Shown here: one piece after another, positions 8,584 through 16,622 of the stretch
How the letters are laid out: each line of letters begins with the position of its first letter
Numbering within the stretch: position 1 is the stretch's first letter
Assembly: GCA_963773655.1 (NCBI GenBank)
Contig: CAVZBX010000001.1
Coordinates: forward strand, 682,001 to 746,000
DNA length: 64,000 bases
Reading direction: 5' to 3'
DNA from: DASSQJ01 sp963773655
GTDB taxonomy: Bacteria; Actinomycetota; Actinomycetes; Actinomycetales; Dermatophilaceae
Made by a program: the position numbers and the translations under genes
Notes under the pieces: model-generated
Told to the model about the DNA's origin: nothing
Database searches by the model: none
The model's input: only the letters and a program-made list of their open reading frames with translations

Positions 8584-8622
8584 GACGTTCGCGGTGCCGC
8601 ACCGAGCGGCATCGCGAACGTC
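8584..8622 (+). terminator. Stem-loop between peptide 2 and the M50 gene
   Basis: Arms 8584-8600 and 8606-8622 form a 17-bp stem with a single G-T wobble and a 5-nt loop. It lies 30 bp after peptide 2 and 14 bp before the Shine-Dalgarno of the next gene. A leaky terminator here would make more peptide than enzyme, as in many peptide-product operons. Confidence 0.6.
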
Positions 8623-8649
8623 TCCGTTCCCACCAGGGAGGTCCCGAGC

Positions 8650-11031
8650 GTGCAGACCCTGCCGACCGCCGCCCGGGTGGCCGCCCCGCCGCCGGACCAC
8701 CTGGCGACCGGCAGCGACAACACGGACCCGGTCCTGGAACCCGGGCCGGACGATCGGTGGTCGCTGGCCCCCGGCCTCGAGCTCCTGGGTCTCGTCGAGG
8801 GTTCCGGCCTCCACCACGACAGCTTCCTCGTCCGTCGCGCCGACGGACAGGTCCTCCAGGTCTCCGAGATCGTCCAGCTGGCGCTGACCGGCGTCCGGTC
8901 CGACCGGTCCACCGCCGAGGTGGCCGAAGGCATCAGCGCCGCGTACGGCCGCCGGCTGCCCGTCGACGGCCTCACCCACCTGCTCTCGACGAAGCTCGAG
9001 CCGCTCGGGCTCGTCGTGCGGGACGACGGCACCGGGACCGTCGCCGCGGCGCCGGCCACGGCCCCCCCTCGGGCCGCGCCGTTGCTCTCCCTCGCGCTCC
9101 GTGGCGTCATCCTCCCGGCACGGGCGGTGCCGGCCGTGGCCGACGTGCTGCGCCCCCTGTTCCGTGCCCCCGTCGTGGCGCTCGTCCTCGCTGGCGGCCT
9201 GGCCGTCGACGTCCTCGTCTACCGCTCGGGCGACCCGGGCCTGGCGCTCCAACAGGTCCTCGCCACCCCGGCCCTCCTCCTCGGCCTGTGGGCGGTTCTC
9301 ACCCTGGCCGGGCTGGTCCACGAGCTGGGGCACGCGAGTGCGTGCCGCTACGGGGGAGCGCGGCCGGGTGCGATCGGCTTCGGCGTCTACCTCCTGTTCC
9401 CGGCGTTCTACACCGACGTCACCGACTCCTACCGACTGCCCCGGGCGGGTCGGTTGCGGGTCGACCTCGGCGGGCTCTACTTCAACGTCATCTGCGTGAT
9501 CGTCCTCGGGGCGGTCTACCTCCGTACGGGGGAGGGGCTCTTCCTCCTGGCCCTGATCGTCATGCACCTCCAGATGCTCGAACAGCTCGTGCCGGCCGTC
9601 CGTCTCGACGGCTACTACGTCCTCTCCGACCTCGCCGGGGTCCCGGACCTCTTCGCCCGGGTCGGACCGGTCCTGCGCAGCCTGCGCCCCGGAGCCGTGC
9701 CCGACCGCCGGATCGCCGAGCTGACGCCCCGGGCCCGCCGGGTGGTGGTCACCTGGGTCCTGGCCGTCACGCCACTCCTCATCGTCGGGGCCCTTTGGTT
9801 GCTCTGGCACCTTCCGGTCATCGTCGAGCAGAATGTGAGGGCCCTGGGGTTCCAGGTCGGTGAGCTGCTCCGGGCCGCCGCGGCCGGCGAGGTCGTGGAG
9901 ACCGTGCTCGCGCTCCTCGCCGCCGTCCTGCTCGCCGTCCCCCTGCTCGGTCTGGCCGTGCTCCTCGTGCGGGCCGGCCGGGGGCTGGTCAACCTGGTCG
10001 GCCGGCTCGTCACGCGAGGCTTCGGCCGCGCCCGCACACCATCCCCCACAGGGAAGGAGACGACGATGACCGACCTCCAGGACCGGGCCGACCCGCCTCC
10101 GTCGGCGAATGACTTCACCGACGACCTCATGCTGCCCAGCGTGGTGCCGGTTCCCACCATCGGCTGGCGCAGGGCGGTCTACCGGGCCACGGCGAACACC
10201 GTCAACCTCGGACCGGGTCCGAAGGAGCAGCGCCGACTCGAGATCGCCGAGCGGTTGCGCGCCCCGGTGAGCGGGTCGCGGCGGGTCGTCGTCATGAGCC
10301 GGAAGGGGGGCGTGGGGAAGACGACGATGACGTTCGCCCTCGGCAGCACCTTCGCCTCGCTGCGCGGCGACCGGGTCATCGCGGTCGACGCCAACCCCGA
10401 TGCGGGCAACCTCGCCCACCGCGTCTCGCGGCCCAACGACCTGACGATCACCGACGTGCTCGGTGGGATGGACGAGATCGAGAGCTACGCCCAGCTGCGC
10501 GGCTACACCTCGCAGGCGGCGGAGTCGCGCCTGGAGGTGCTGGCCTCCGATGACGACCCGCGGATCGGGATGGCGCTGGACCGCGAGGACTACCACCGGC
10601 TCATCGCCCTCCTCGACCGCTTCTACAACCTCATCGTCCTCGACACGGGGACCGGCATCCTCGACAGCGCGAACCAGGGCCTGCTCGTGGAGGCGGACCA
10701 GATCGTCCTCGTGGCCCGGCCGGGAATCGACGGGGGACGGGCGGCGGCGCTCACCCTCGACTGGCTCGACGAGCACGACCACGCGAACCTGGTGCGAAGC
10801 GCGGTCGTCGTCGTCAACGCCGTCCGGCCAGGTGTCGGGGCGCCCCTCGAGCCGATCGTCGACCACTTCGAGCGCCGGTGCGGTCGGGTCGTGACCGTCC
10901 CGTGGGACCCGGCCCTGGAGACCGGCGGCCAGACCCGCTTGTCATCCCTGCGCGAGGCCACCCGTGACGGGCTCGTCGAGGTCGCAGCCGCCGTCGCCGA
11001 CGGCTTCTCCACGGTGAGGTCGGATCGATGA
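8650..11031 (+). CDS. PqqD-like/M50 membrane metalloprotease continuous with a MinD-like ATPase
   Basis: One open frame of 793 residues. Residues about 35-125 look like a PqqD-type peptide-recognition winged helix. Residues about 150-470 are a multi-pass M50 (site-2-protease-like) region with HELGH at 224-228 and the second zinc motif LDGYYVLSD near 319. From about 473 the frame continues into a MinD/ParA-like ATPase with SRKGGVGKTT. GGGAGG precedes the GTG start. The join at 10020-10065 has weak codon bias and contains a Shine-Dalgarno, and a TGA in another frame overlaps an ATG at 10066. This is therefore either a true fusion or two coupled genes with a lost stop. A role in peptide processing or export is inferred from context. 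Confidence 0.75.
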   Translation: MQTLPTAARVAAPPPDHLATGSDNTDPVLEPGPDDRWSLAPGLELLGLVEGSGLHHDSFLVRRADGQVLQVSEIVQLALTGVRSDRSTAEVAEGISAAYGRRLPVDGLTHLLSTKLEPLGLVVRDDGTGTVAAAPATAPPRAAPLLSLALRGVILPARAVPAVADVLRPLFRAPVVALVLAGGLAVDVLVYRSGDPGLALQQVLATPALLLGLWAVLTLAGLVHELGHASACRYGGARPGAIGFGVYLLFPAFYTDVTDSYRLPRAGRLRVDLGGLYFNVICVIVLGAVYLRTGEGLFLLALIVMHLQMLEQLVPAVRLDGYYVLSDLAGVPDLFARVGPVLRSLRPGAVPDRRIAELTPRARRVVVTWVLAVTPLLIVGALWLLWHLPVIVEQNVRALGFQVGELLRAAAAGEVVETVLALLAAVLLAVPLLGLAVLLVRAGRGLVNLVGRLVTRGFGRARTPSPTGKETTMTDLQDRADPPPSANDFTDDLMLPSVVPVPTIGWRRAVYRATANTVNLGPGPKEQRRLEIAERLRAPVSGSRRVVVMSRKGGVGKTTMTFALGSTFASLRGDRVIAVDANPDAGNLAHRVSRPNDLTITDVLGGMDEIESYAQLRGYTSQAAESRLEVLASDDDPRIGMALDREDYHRLIALLDRFYNLIVLDTGTGILDSANQGLLVEADQIVLVARPGIDGGRAAALTLDWLDEHDHANLVRSAVVVVNAVRPGVGAPLEPIVDHFERRCGRVVTVPWDPALETGGQTRLSSLREATRDGLVEVAAAVADGFSTVRSDR
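10066..11031 (+). CDS. MinD/ParA-like ATPase, probable separate translation start
   Basis: An in-frame ATG at 10066 with AAGGAG at 10054-10059 would give a 321-residue ATPase. It carries the deviant Walker A SRKGGVGKTT (signature Lys near residue 80), VIAVDANPDAGNLAHR as the switch region and NLIVLDTGTGI as Walker B. An N-terminal extension of about 75 residues precedes the ATPase fold. Such ATPases position or energise membrane complexes; the partner here is probably the M50 protein encoded just before it. The end overlaps the next gene as ATGA (11028-11031), indicating coupling. Confidence 0.7.
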   Translation: MTDLQDRADPPPSANDFTDDLMLPSVVPVPTIGWRRAVYRATANTVNLGPGPKEQRRLEIAERLRAPVSGSRRVVVMSRKGGVGKTTMTFALGSTFASLRGDRVIAVDANPDAGNLAHRVSRPNDLTITDVLGGMDEIESYAQLRGYTSQAAESRLEVLASDDDPRIGMALDREDYHRLIALLDRFYNLIVLDTGTGILDSANQGLLVEADQIVLVARPGIDGGRAAALTLDWLDEHDHANLVRSAVVVVNAVRPGVGAPLEPIVDHFERRCGRVVTVPWDPALETGGQTRLSSLREATRDGLVEVAAAVADGFSTVRSDR

Positions 11032-11717
11032 GCGGGGTGGCGCGCCGAACCGCGGCGGGTGCGCTCGTCGCGGTGACCGCACTCGGCGCGACGTGGTGGG
11101 GCGGGCACCACGACCGCGACCTCGACGTCACCGTCGTCGCGATCCCGTCGGCCGACCAGCCGTCGGTCGTCGACGAGGCCGTCGAGGTCGAACGCCTCGG
11201 CGGGCGCTCGAGCACCGTGCAGAGCGACGCCACCGCGACGAGTGACTGTGACGGCTGCGAGGCCACGGGCGTCGCTGTCACGGTGGCGTACGTCGACGGC
11301 TCCCGCGGAGGGCGGATGGACAACGTCGCCCACGCCTGGTCCTCGTGCACGGACTGCACCTCGCGCACGGTGTCGGTCCAGGTGGTCGTCATGCGCCGCG
11401 CCGGGCCGGTGCGGGCGGCCAACCGGGCGTTCGCCGCGAACGTCGCCTGCACCGGCTGCACGACGACCGCCGTGGCGTACCAGCTCGTGGTCGTCGGCCA
11501 GCGCGGGCAGGTCTTCGACCGGGACGACATCGCCGACCTCACCGAGTGGGCCCGAGCACAGGTGGCGGACCCCGTGCCCACCACGATGCTGCGGGGTGCG
11601 GCGCCCCGGACGTCCGACGAGGACCGGTTGGCCGAGCTCGAGGAGCAGGCCACCCGGGCGCTCGGCGCGGTGAGGACCGTCCGTGGGGACGTCGACCGCT
11701 CCACCGCCACCCCATGA
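11028..11717 (+). CDS. Exported protein with three CxxC repeats
   Basis: A 229-residue protein with a basic, hydrophobic N-terminus (VARRTAAGALVAVTALGA) that acts as a signal or anchor. Three CxxC pairs lie at Cys74/77, Cys107/110 and Cys141/144, about 33 residues apart. Each is followed by a short Val-rich strand such as AVAYQLVVVG, so the fold is probably three beta repeats. Such pairs could bind metal or form disulfides outside the membrane. No family name is assigned. Its ATGA overlap with the ATPase gene makes it the last member of the SARP-linked operon. The C-terminal 40 residues are probably helical and acidic. Confidence 0.7.
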   Translation: MSGVARRTAAGALVAVTALGATWWGGHHDRDLDVTVVAIPSADQPSVVDEAVEVERLGGRSSTVQSDATATSDCDGCEATGVAVTVAYVDGSRGGRMDNVAHAWSSCTDCTSRTVSVQVVVMRRAGPVRAANRAFAANVACTGCTTTAVAYQLVVVGQRGQVFDRDDIADLTEWARAQVADPVPTTMLRGAAPRTSDEDRLAELEEQATRALGAVRTVRGDVDRSTATP

Positions 11718-11724
11718 TGGGTGG

Positions 11725-12411
11725 GTGACGCGCGTCCTCCTCCTGCCGAGCCCGCTCCTCCCTCGGCTGGTGCACCTGCCGTTCCTCCACGCCCTCGGGG
11801 AGGCGCTGTCGTCGGCACGCGGTGGCGAGTGGTCCGTGGACGTCGCCGCCTTCCCGCACCCACCCCCGGACGCCGACGTCGTCCTCGACGCGTTCCGGCG
11901 CCGGGTGGAGGAGGTGGCACCCGACCTCGTCCTCACCCACAGCAACGGCGGGCGCTACGCCGCGCTCGCGGCCCCGGGGGTGCCGGCGGTCCACATCGAC
12001 GCCGCGCTGCCGACGGAGTCCGGCCAACGGGCGCCCCTCGCGCCCGAACCGATGCTGGACCGGCTCGCGGAGCTCGCCGACGACGCCGGACTGCTGCCCG
12101 CGTGGAGCCGGTGGTGGCCCGACGAGGCGTTCGAGGCGGTGCTGCCCGACGCCGCCGCCCGGCGGGGACTGCGGGCGCAGGAGTACCGGATGCCGCTGTC
12201 GTACTTCCGCAGCCGGCTGGGGGCCCCGCCGGGGTGGGCCGACGGCCCCCAGGCGTACCTCGCCTTCGGCGACACCTATGCCGAGGAGACCGACCTGGCC
12301 CGGCGCCACGGCTGGCCCACCGAACGGCTCGAGGACGCCGGCCACCTCCACCACCTCGTGGCGCCGGCCGTGGTCGCCGCGACGGTCCTCGAGCTGGCGG
12401 GGCGGATCTGA
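11725..12411 (+). CDS. Alpha/beta-hydrolase-like protein
   Basis: A 229-residue protein starting at GTG 11725 (VTRVLLLPSPLLPRL). THSNGGRYAAL near residue 74 has the nucleophile-elbow look (xHSxGG), and EDAGHLHHLVAP near the end supplies a likely catalytic His. An acid between them cannot be fixed. The N-terminal strand and a C-terminal helix fit a small alpha/beta hydrolase. No specific substrate is suggested. It starts 7 bp after the CxxC gene, so it may be cotranscribed with the peptide locus, but its content gives no functional link. Confidence 0.6.
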   Translation: MTRVLLLPSPLLPRLVHLPFLHALGEALSSARGGEWSVDVAAFPHPPPDADVVLDAFRRRVEEVAPDLVLTHSNGGRYAALAAPGVPAVHIDAALPTESGQRAPLAPEPMLDRLAELADDAGLLPAWSRWWPDEAFEAVLPDAAARRGLRAQEYRMPLSYFRSRLGAPPGWADGPQAYLAFGDTYAEETDLARRHGWPTERLEDAGHLHHLVAPAVVAATVLELAGRI

Positions 12412-12466
12412 GCCACGGGGCCGGGTCCGCCCACGGCGACGTCGGTCGACGTGCGATCCTGCCTGC

Positions 12467-13354
12467 ATGAGCACGCCGACCGCGCCGGGCTGGTACCAGG
12501 ATCCCGAGGACCCCGACCAGCTGCGCTACTTCGACGGCATCGTCTGGTCCTCGCACACGACCCCGCGCACGACGCCCACCCCGCCCGTCCGCACCGAGCC
12601 CGACGGCGCCGTCCCCCCGGGGTGGGGGCCGCCACCCGGCAGCAGCGGCCAACAGGGGTGGGGCGAGCAGCAGTCCGGGTGGGGTCAGCAGCAGGACCGG
12701 CAGCAGCCGGGACGGGGCCAGCAGCCCGGGTGGGGACAGCAGCAGCAGCCGAACCCCTGGGCCGCGCCGCCGGTCGGTGACCGGACGGGCTGGAGCACTG
12801 CCCGCAGCGGGATGCTCCCCGACGGCGCAGTGCTCGCGGAGTGGTGGCGGCGCCTCGTCGCCCGGATCCTCGACTGGATCGTCGTCGGCCTGGTCGCGGC
12901 CCTGTTCACGGTGGGGCTGCTCAGCGACCTCGTCGCCGCGGTCGACACGTACTGGCAGGCGGCCCTCGCGGCGGCCGAGAGCGGCACCACCCCGGACACG
13001 ACCCAGCTCGAGAGCGCACTGTTCGACGCGGCCCTGCCGATCACGCTCATCGGCGTCGCCGTCACGGTCGTCTACGAGGTGGTCTTCCTCGTCTGGCGCG
13101 GTGCCACGCCGGGCAAGATGCTGCTCGGCACCGTGGTCCGCCCGGCCGAGGCGGCAGGAGGCATCTCCCTCGCCGTGGCGCTGCGGCGCCAGGCCATCTT
13201 CGTCGTCACCAACCTCCTGTCCCTGGTACCGCTCGTCGGCCTGCTCGGCAGCCTGCTGGCCCTGCTCGACCCCGCCTGGCTCCTCTGGGACCCGCGCCGC
13301 CAGGCGCTGCACGACAAGGTGGCCGACACCGTCGTCGTCCTGCGACGCCCCTGA
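12467..13354 (+). CDS. RDD-family membrane protein with N-terminal DUF2510 motif
   Basis: A 295-residue protein. The first 35 residues, with APGWYQDPEDPDQLRYFDG, match the DUF2510 pattern found on many actinobacterial membrane proteins. A Gly/Gln/Trp/Pro-rich low-complexity stretch (about 50-100, repeats such as GWGQQQ) links to an RDD domain (about 125-290). It has two to three membrane segments and the typical ending LHDKVADTVVV. The function of RDD proteins is uncertain; transport has been proposed for some. The ATG at 12467 is the only start that keeps the DUF2510 motif at the N-terminus. Confidence 0.85.
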   Translation: MSTPTAPGWYQDPEDPDQLRYFDGIVWSSHTTPRTTPTPPVRTEPDGAVPPGWGPPPGSSGQQGWGEQQSGWGQQQDRQQPGRGQQPGWGQQQQPNPWAAPPVGDRTGWSTARSGMLPDGAVLAEWWRRLVARILDWIVVGLVAALFTVGLLSDLVAAVDTYWQAALAAAESGTTPDTTQLESALFDAALPITLIGVAVTVVYEVVFLVWRGATPGKMLLGTVVRPAEAAGGISLAVALRRQAIFVVTNLLSLVPLVGLLGSLLALLDPAWLLWDPRRQALHDKVADTVVVLRRP

Positions 13355-13559
13355 CGAGGGCCGATGACGGCCCCGGGGCAGGTCCGTCGCCGACCGCCCA
13401 CGTCCTGAGGGCGCCATCCCCACCAGGGCGGTCCGGCCCCGGAGGGCGACCGAGTCAGCGCAGGGTGCTGCCGCTCAGCGGATGCCGGAACCTGCGCTGG
13501 GCAGGGCCAGGGTGCGCTGAGCGGGGGTCAGGTGCCGAGCGACCGTCCGGGGGGACGGG

Positions 13560-14783
13560 TCAGCAGAGGGCCGGTCGCACCGTGCCCACGCACTCGCCGA
13601 ACCCGACGACGGTGCCGTCCGGCCCGGGGGCGCTGGCCCGCAGCACCACGGTGTCGCCGTCCTCGAGGAAGGTGCGCTGCGAGCCGTCCGCCAGGGTCAG
13701 CGGGTCGTGGCCGCTCCACGTGAGCTCGAGGAAGCACCCGCGGGTGTCCTTCTCGGGGCCGGAGACCGTGCCCGACCCGAAGAGGTCGCCGGGCCGGACC
13801 GTGGCGCCGTTGACGGTCATGTGGGCGAGCATCTGCGCCGGCGACCAGTACATCTCGCGGAACTCGGGGCGGGAGACGACGGTGCCGTTCCACTCCACCT
13901 CGACGTGCAGGTCCAGGCCGTATGCGGTGCCCGCCCCGTCGCCGGATCCCCGCAGGTAGGGCAGCGGTACGGGGTCCTGGCCGGGCAGCGGGACGCGCGC
14001 GGCGCGCAGCGCGTCGGTCGTGACGACCCAGGGCGAGATGCTCGTCGCGAACGACTTGCCGAGGAACGGGCCGAGGGGCACGTACTCCCAGGCCTGGAGG
14101 TCGCGCGCCGACCAGTCGTTGAGGATCACGGCGCCGAAGAGGTGGTCGTCGGCGTCCGCGAGCGCCACCGGCTCACCGAGGGTGGTGCTGCCACCGACGA
14201 CGAAGCCCATCTCGGCCTCGATGTCGAGCCGCCGGCTCGGCCCGAAGCTCGGGGCCTCCTCCGACGGCGCCTTCCGCTGCCCGCAGGGGCGCACCACGTC
14301 GGTGCCCGAGACGACGACGGTGCCGGCGCGGCCGTGGTAGCCGATGGGCAGGTGCTTCCAGTTCGGGGTGAGCGGCTCGGAGTCGGGGCGGAAGATCCGC
14401 CCGACGTTGCTCGCGTGGTGCTCGCTGGCGTAGAAGTCCACGTAGTCGGCCACCTCGAACGGCAGGTGCATCCTCACGTCCGCCAGCGGGGTGAGCCGGG
14501 CCTCGACGTCGGTTCGGTGCGCCTCGTTCGTCAGCTGCTCGGTCAGCCACTCCCGGGCGGCGGACCACGCCGCGCGCGGTTCGGCGAGGAAGGCGGTGAG
14601 CGAGCCGGTGCGCCACACCGCGGCGGACTCCATCCCGACGTGGCCGGCGAGGTCGGCGACGTCGAGCACGCGGTCACCGACGCGCACGCCGACCCGGCGC
14701 TCGCCGCCGCCGGTGGAGTAGACGCCGTAGGGGAGGTTGTGGATGCCGAACGGGTGGTCGGCGGGCAGGTCGAGCCAGGTCAT
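13560..14783 (-). CDS. fahA: Fumarylacetoacetase
   Basis: Last step of tyrosine breakdown: hydrolyses fumarylacetoacetate to fumarate and acetoacetate. The 407 residues include the N-terminal SH3-like domain and the FAH fold, with EAEMGFVVG, LNDWSARDLQAWEYVPLGPF and FGSGTVSGPEKDTRG visible. Metal-binding acidic residues lie in these motifs. It is followed closely by an uncharacterised gene (14827-15690) transcribed first on the same strand, so the two probably share an mRNA. hmgA and hpd elsewhere in the window supply the preceding steps. Confidence 0.96.
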   Translation of the reverse strand: MTWLDLPADHPFGIHNLPYGVYSTGGGERRVGVRVGDRVLDVADLAGHVGMESAAVWRTGSLTAFLAEPRAAWSAAREWLTEQLTNEAHRTDVEARLTPLADVRMHLPFEVADYVDFYASEHHASNVGRIFRPDSEPLTPNWKHLPIGYHGRAGTVVVSGTDVVRPCGQRKAPSEEAPSFGPSRRLDIEAEMGFVVGGSTTLGEPVALADADDHLFGAVILNDWSARDLQAWEYVPLGPFLGKSFATSISPWVVTTDALRAARVPLPGQDPVPLPYLRGSGDGAGTAYGLDLHVEVEWNGTVVSRPEFREMYWSPAQMLAHMTVNGATVRPGDLFGSGTVSGPEKDTRGCFLELTWSGHDPLTLADGSQRTFLEDGDTVVLRASAPGPDGTVVGFGECVGTVRPALC

Positions 14784-14826
14784 GGCGGTCCTCTCCGTCG
14801 TGGGGTGCCGGCTGCGGCCGGTCGGG

Positions 14827-15690
14827 TCAGGGGGCGGTGAGCAGGCCCAGCTCGACGAGCTCGCCGAGCGGGTCGGTGACGGTGCAGCAGCCGAACGAGG
14901 TCAGGGCCGCGCGCACCCGGACGGCGGTGGCCTCCGGCCAGCCGCCGACCGTGGCGACCAGGGCGTCGGTGTCGCGGTCCGCGAGGACCGCGGCGAGGTC
15001 GCCGGGCGCGGCACCGTCGAGGGCGGCGGCCGTGGCCGCGAGGACGTTGAGGAGACCGTGGTTCTCCTCGGGCACGCCGTCGACCTCGTGGCGGCCGCGC
15101 ACCGCGTGGTGCAGCCCACCGGTGAGCTTGACGGGCACCGGTGACCCGGTGGCGGTCGCGAGGAACGCGGCGAGCTCGGCCTCGTCCGGCCAGGGCCACA
15201 CGGGCGTCGGGCCGGTGCGGTACTTGGCGACGACCGCGTCTCCCTCGGCGACGCTGTCGCGGAGGTCGGCGACGGCCTCGGCCTGTTCGGCCCCGCCGCG
15301 CGGCACCTCGAGGGCGAGGGGCAGCTCTCCGGGGATGCCGAGGCGCCGCCAGCTCGCGGTCCACCCCAGCTCGACCCCCGCCACCTCGACCCGCGGATCG
15401 GCCGTGAGCAGGGCCAGTGCCTCGCCGAGGACGGCGGGATCGGTGCCGGGGCGGGCGACGACCGCCACGCGCAGCGCGCCCGCGCCCGGCCAGCGGCCGG
15501 CGTCGAGCTGGGCGAGGAGGTCGCCGGCCGCGGCGGCGGGGACCAGGAGCGGCCCCACGGCGTCGGCGTACCAGGCCCCCCGGTGTGCCGCGTGCCCGCT
15601 CACGGCGTCCGGCAGCGGGCTGTTGGCCGGGGGGTAGACGGCGGCGTCGTCGACGAGGGCGCCGAGCAGCACCGGGATCGTCGTCGACAT
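14827..15690 (-). CDS. Conserved hypothetical protein next to fahA
   Basis: A 287-residue soluble protein, rich in Ala and acidic residues, with no signal or membrane segment. Noticeable motifs are VAKYRTG near the middle and VKLTGGLHHAVR about 25 residues later. Alternating hydrophobic strands and helices suggest an alpha/beta, perhaps TIM-barrel, fold. It lies 43 bp upstream of fahA on the same strand and is probably its operon partner, so a role linked to aromatic catabolism is possible. I do not recognise a named family. Confidence 0.6.
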   Translation of the reverse strand: MSTTIPVLLGALVDDAAVYPPANSPLPDAVSGHAAHRGAWYADAVGPLLVPAAAAGDLLAQLDAGRWPGAGALRVAVVARPGTDPAVLGEALALLTADPRVEVAGVELGWTASWRRLGIPGELPLALEVPRGGAEQAEAVADLRDSVAEGDAVVAKYRTGPTPVWPWPDEAELAAFLATATGSPVPVKLTGGLHHAVRGRHEVDGVPEENHGLLNVLAATAAALDGAAPGDLAAVLADRDTDALVATVGGWPEATAVRVRAALTSFGCCTVTDPLGELVELGLLTAP

Positions 15691-15694
15691 GGAG

Positions 15695-16237
15695 TCAACC
15701 TATCGCGGGCGTCCGTGGCAGCAGCGGGCCCGCGGCGACGAGCGCCGCCCCGGTGGCCCAGCCGGCGGCGACCCCGGCCGCGGGCGCCACGAAGAGGACG
15801 GCCGTGCCACCGGCGACCAGGAGCGCCCCCAGGCCCCAGAAGGCGGGCATCCCGTAGAGGAACACGAACGGCAGGTAGTGGGCGCCGACGACGACCATGG
15901 CGGCGGGGAAGACCAGGGCCGGGTCGTCGCGGGTCAGCACGAGCAGCACGAGCAGCCCCAGCGGCACCGTCATCGCCACCTGGAACGCCAGCGCGTTCAT
16001 CGGGTGGCCACGGGGGAGCGTCCCCGGGCCGCCGCGCAGGCGCAGCACGGCCGAGGTGACGGGGAAGATGAGCACGCCGCCGAGGAAGAGCGCCGCCGAC
16101 CCGGCGCCCACGGAGGCCCACGTCGCGATCGCGGCCGCCACCAGCCACACGGTGCCGGAGACGACCTGGCCCACCGACCCGTGCCGGTAGACGGACCTGA
16201 CGTCGGACTGTGCGCGGCCGATCTCCACCGTCGGCAT
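15695..16237 (-). CDS. Small multi-pass membrane protein
   Basis: A 180-residue protein starting MPTVEIGRAQSDVRS with five to six hydrophobic segments between about residues 25 and 175. The first helix follows YRHGSVGQVVSGTVW. Charged loops are short, and no enzymatic or transport motif is seen. It may belong to a conserved family of small uncharacterised membrane proteins, but I cannot name it surely. The stop lies 5 bp from the start of the next gene on the same strand (15690), so it could lead a three-gene operon with fahA. The ATG at 16237 is preferred over longer frames that would lack hydrophobic character. Confidence 0.6.
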   Translation of the reverse strand: MPTVEIGRAQSDVRSVYRHGSVGQVVSGTVWLVAAAIATWASVGAGSAALFLGGVLIFPVTSAVLRLRGGPGTLPRGHPMNALAFQVAMTVPLGLLVLLVLTRDDPALVFPAAMVVVGAHYLPFVFLYGMPAFWGLGALLVAGGTAVLFVAPAAGVAAGWATGAALVAAGPLLPRTPAIG

Positions 16238-16336
16238 TGTGGCAGCGGTGACCCCGGGTGGGCCACCACCTGGACGGCCGGCGGCCCGGCCGTGCGTGGC
16301 GGCCGCGAACGGCGCGTGGCGGGCTACGGTGACCGG

Positions 16337-16546
16337 ATGAGCGGTGAGGACGAGGGACAGGTCTCCGAGGTGCAGCGGATGACGCAGGAGGGCGCGGGCA
16401 CCCCGGTCAGCGACGACCAGGCGGTCGCCGGCCAGCCGGACGGCGAGTCCGGGGACGTGCAGGAGGGCCCGACCGGGCCCGACGCCGAGGTCCCCGGCGC
16501 CGCCGACGAGCACCCCGAGGTGGTGCGCCGCACCGACCGGCGGTGA
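16337..16546 (+). CDS. Small acidic hypothetical protein
   Basis: A 69-residue protein rich in Glu, Asp, Gly and Gln, with no hydrophobic core, so it is probably disordered. A TACGGT -10 box at 16325-16330 ends 6 nt before the ATG, giving a leaderless layout. Codon use matches its neighbours. No function can be proposed. It runs toward dinB on the opposite strand. Confidence 0.5.
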   Translation: MSGEDEGQVSEVQRMTQEGAGTPVSDDQAVAGQPDGESGDVQEGPTGPDAEVPGAADEHPEVVRRTDRR

Positions 16547-16622
16547 GTCCGGGCCCGCAGCAGCAGATCAACGACCTCGGGGACGTGGCCGGGCAGTGAC
16601 CCAGGCCGCGGCGGCGACCGGC

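Noticed and set aside
8113..10866. A 917-codon minus-strand frame opposite the M50 gene
   Set aside because: It is antisense to the M50/ATPase and peptide genes, rich in Asp, Arg, Gly and Val, with no recognisable motif and no promoter. The plus-strand frame has clear M50 and Walker motifs.
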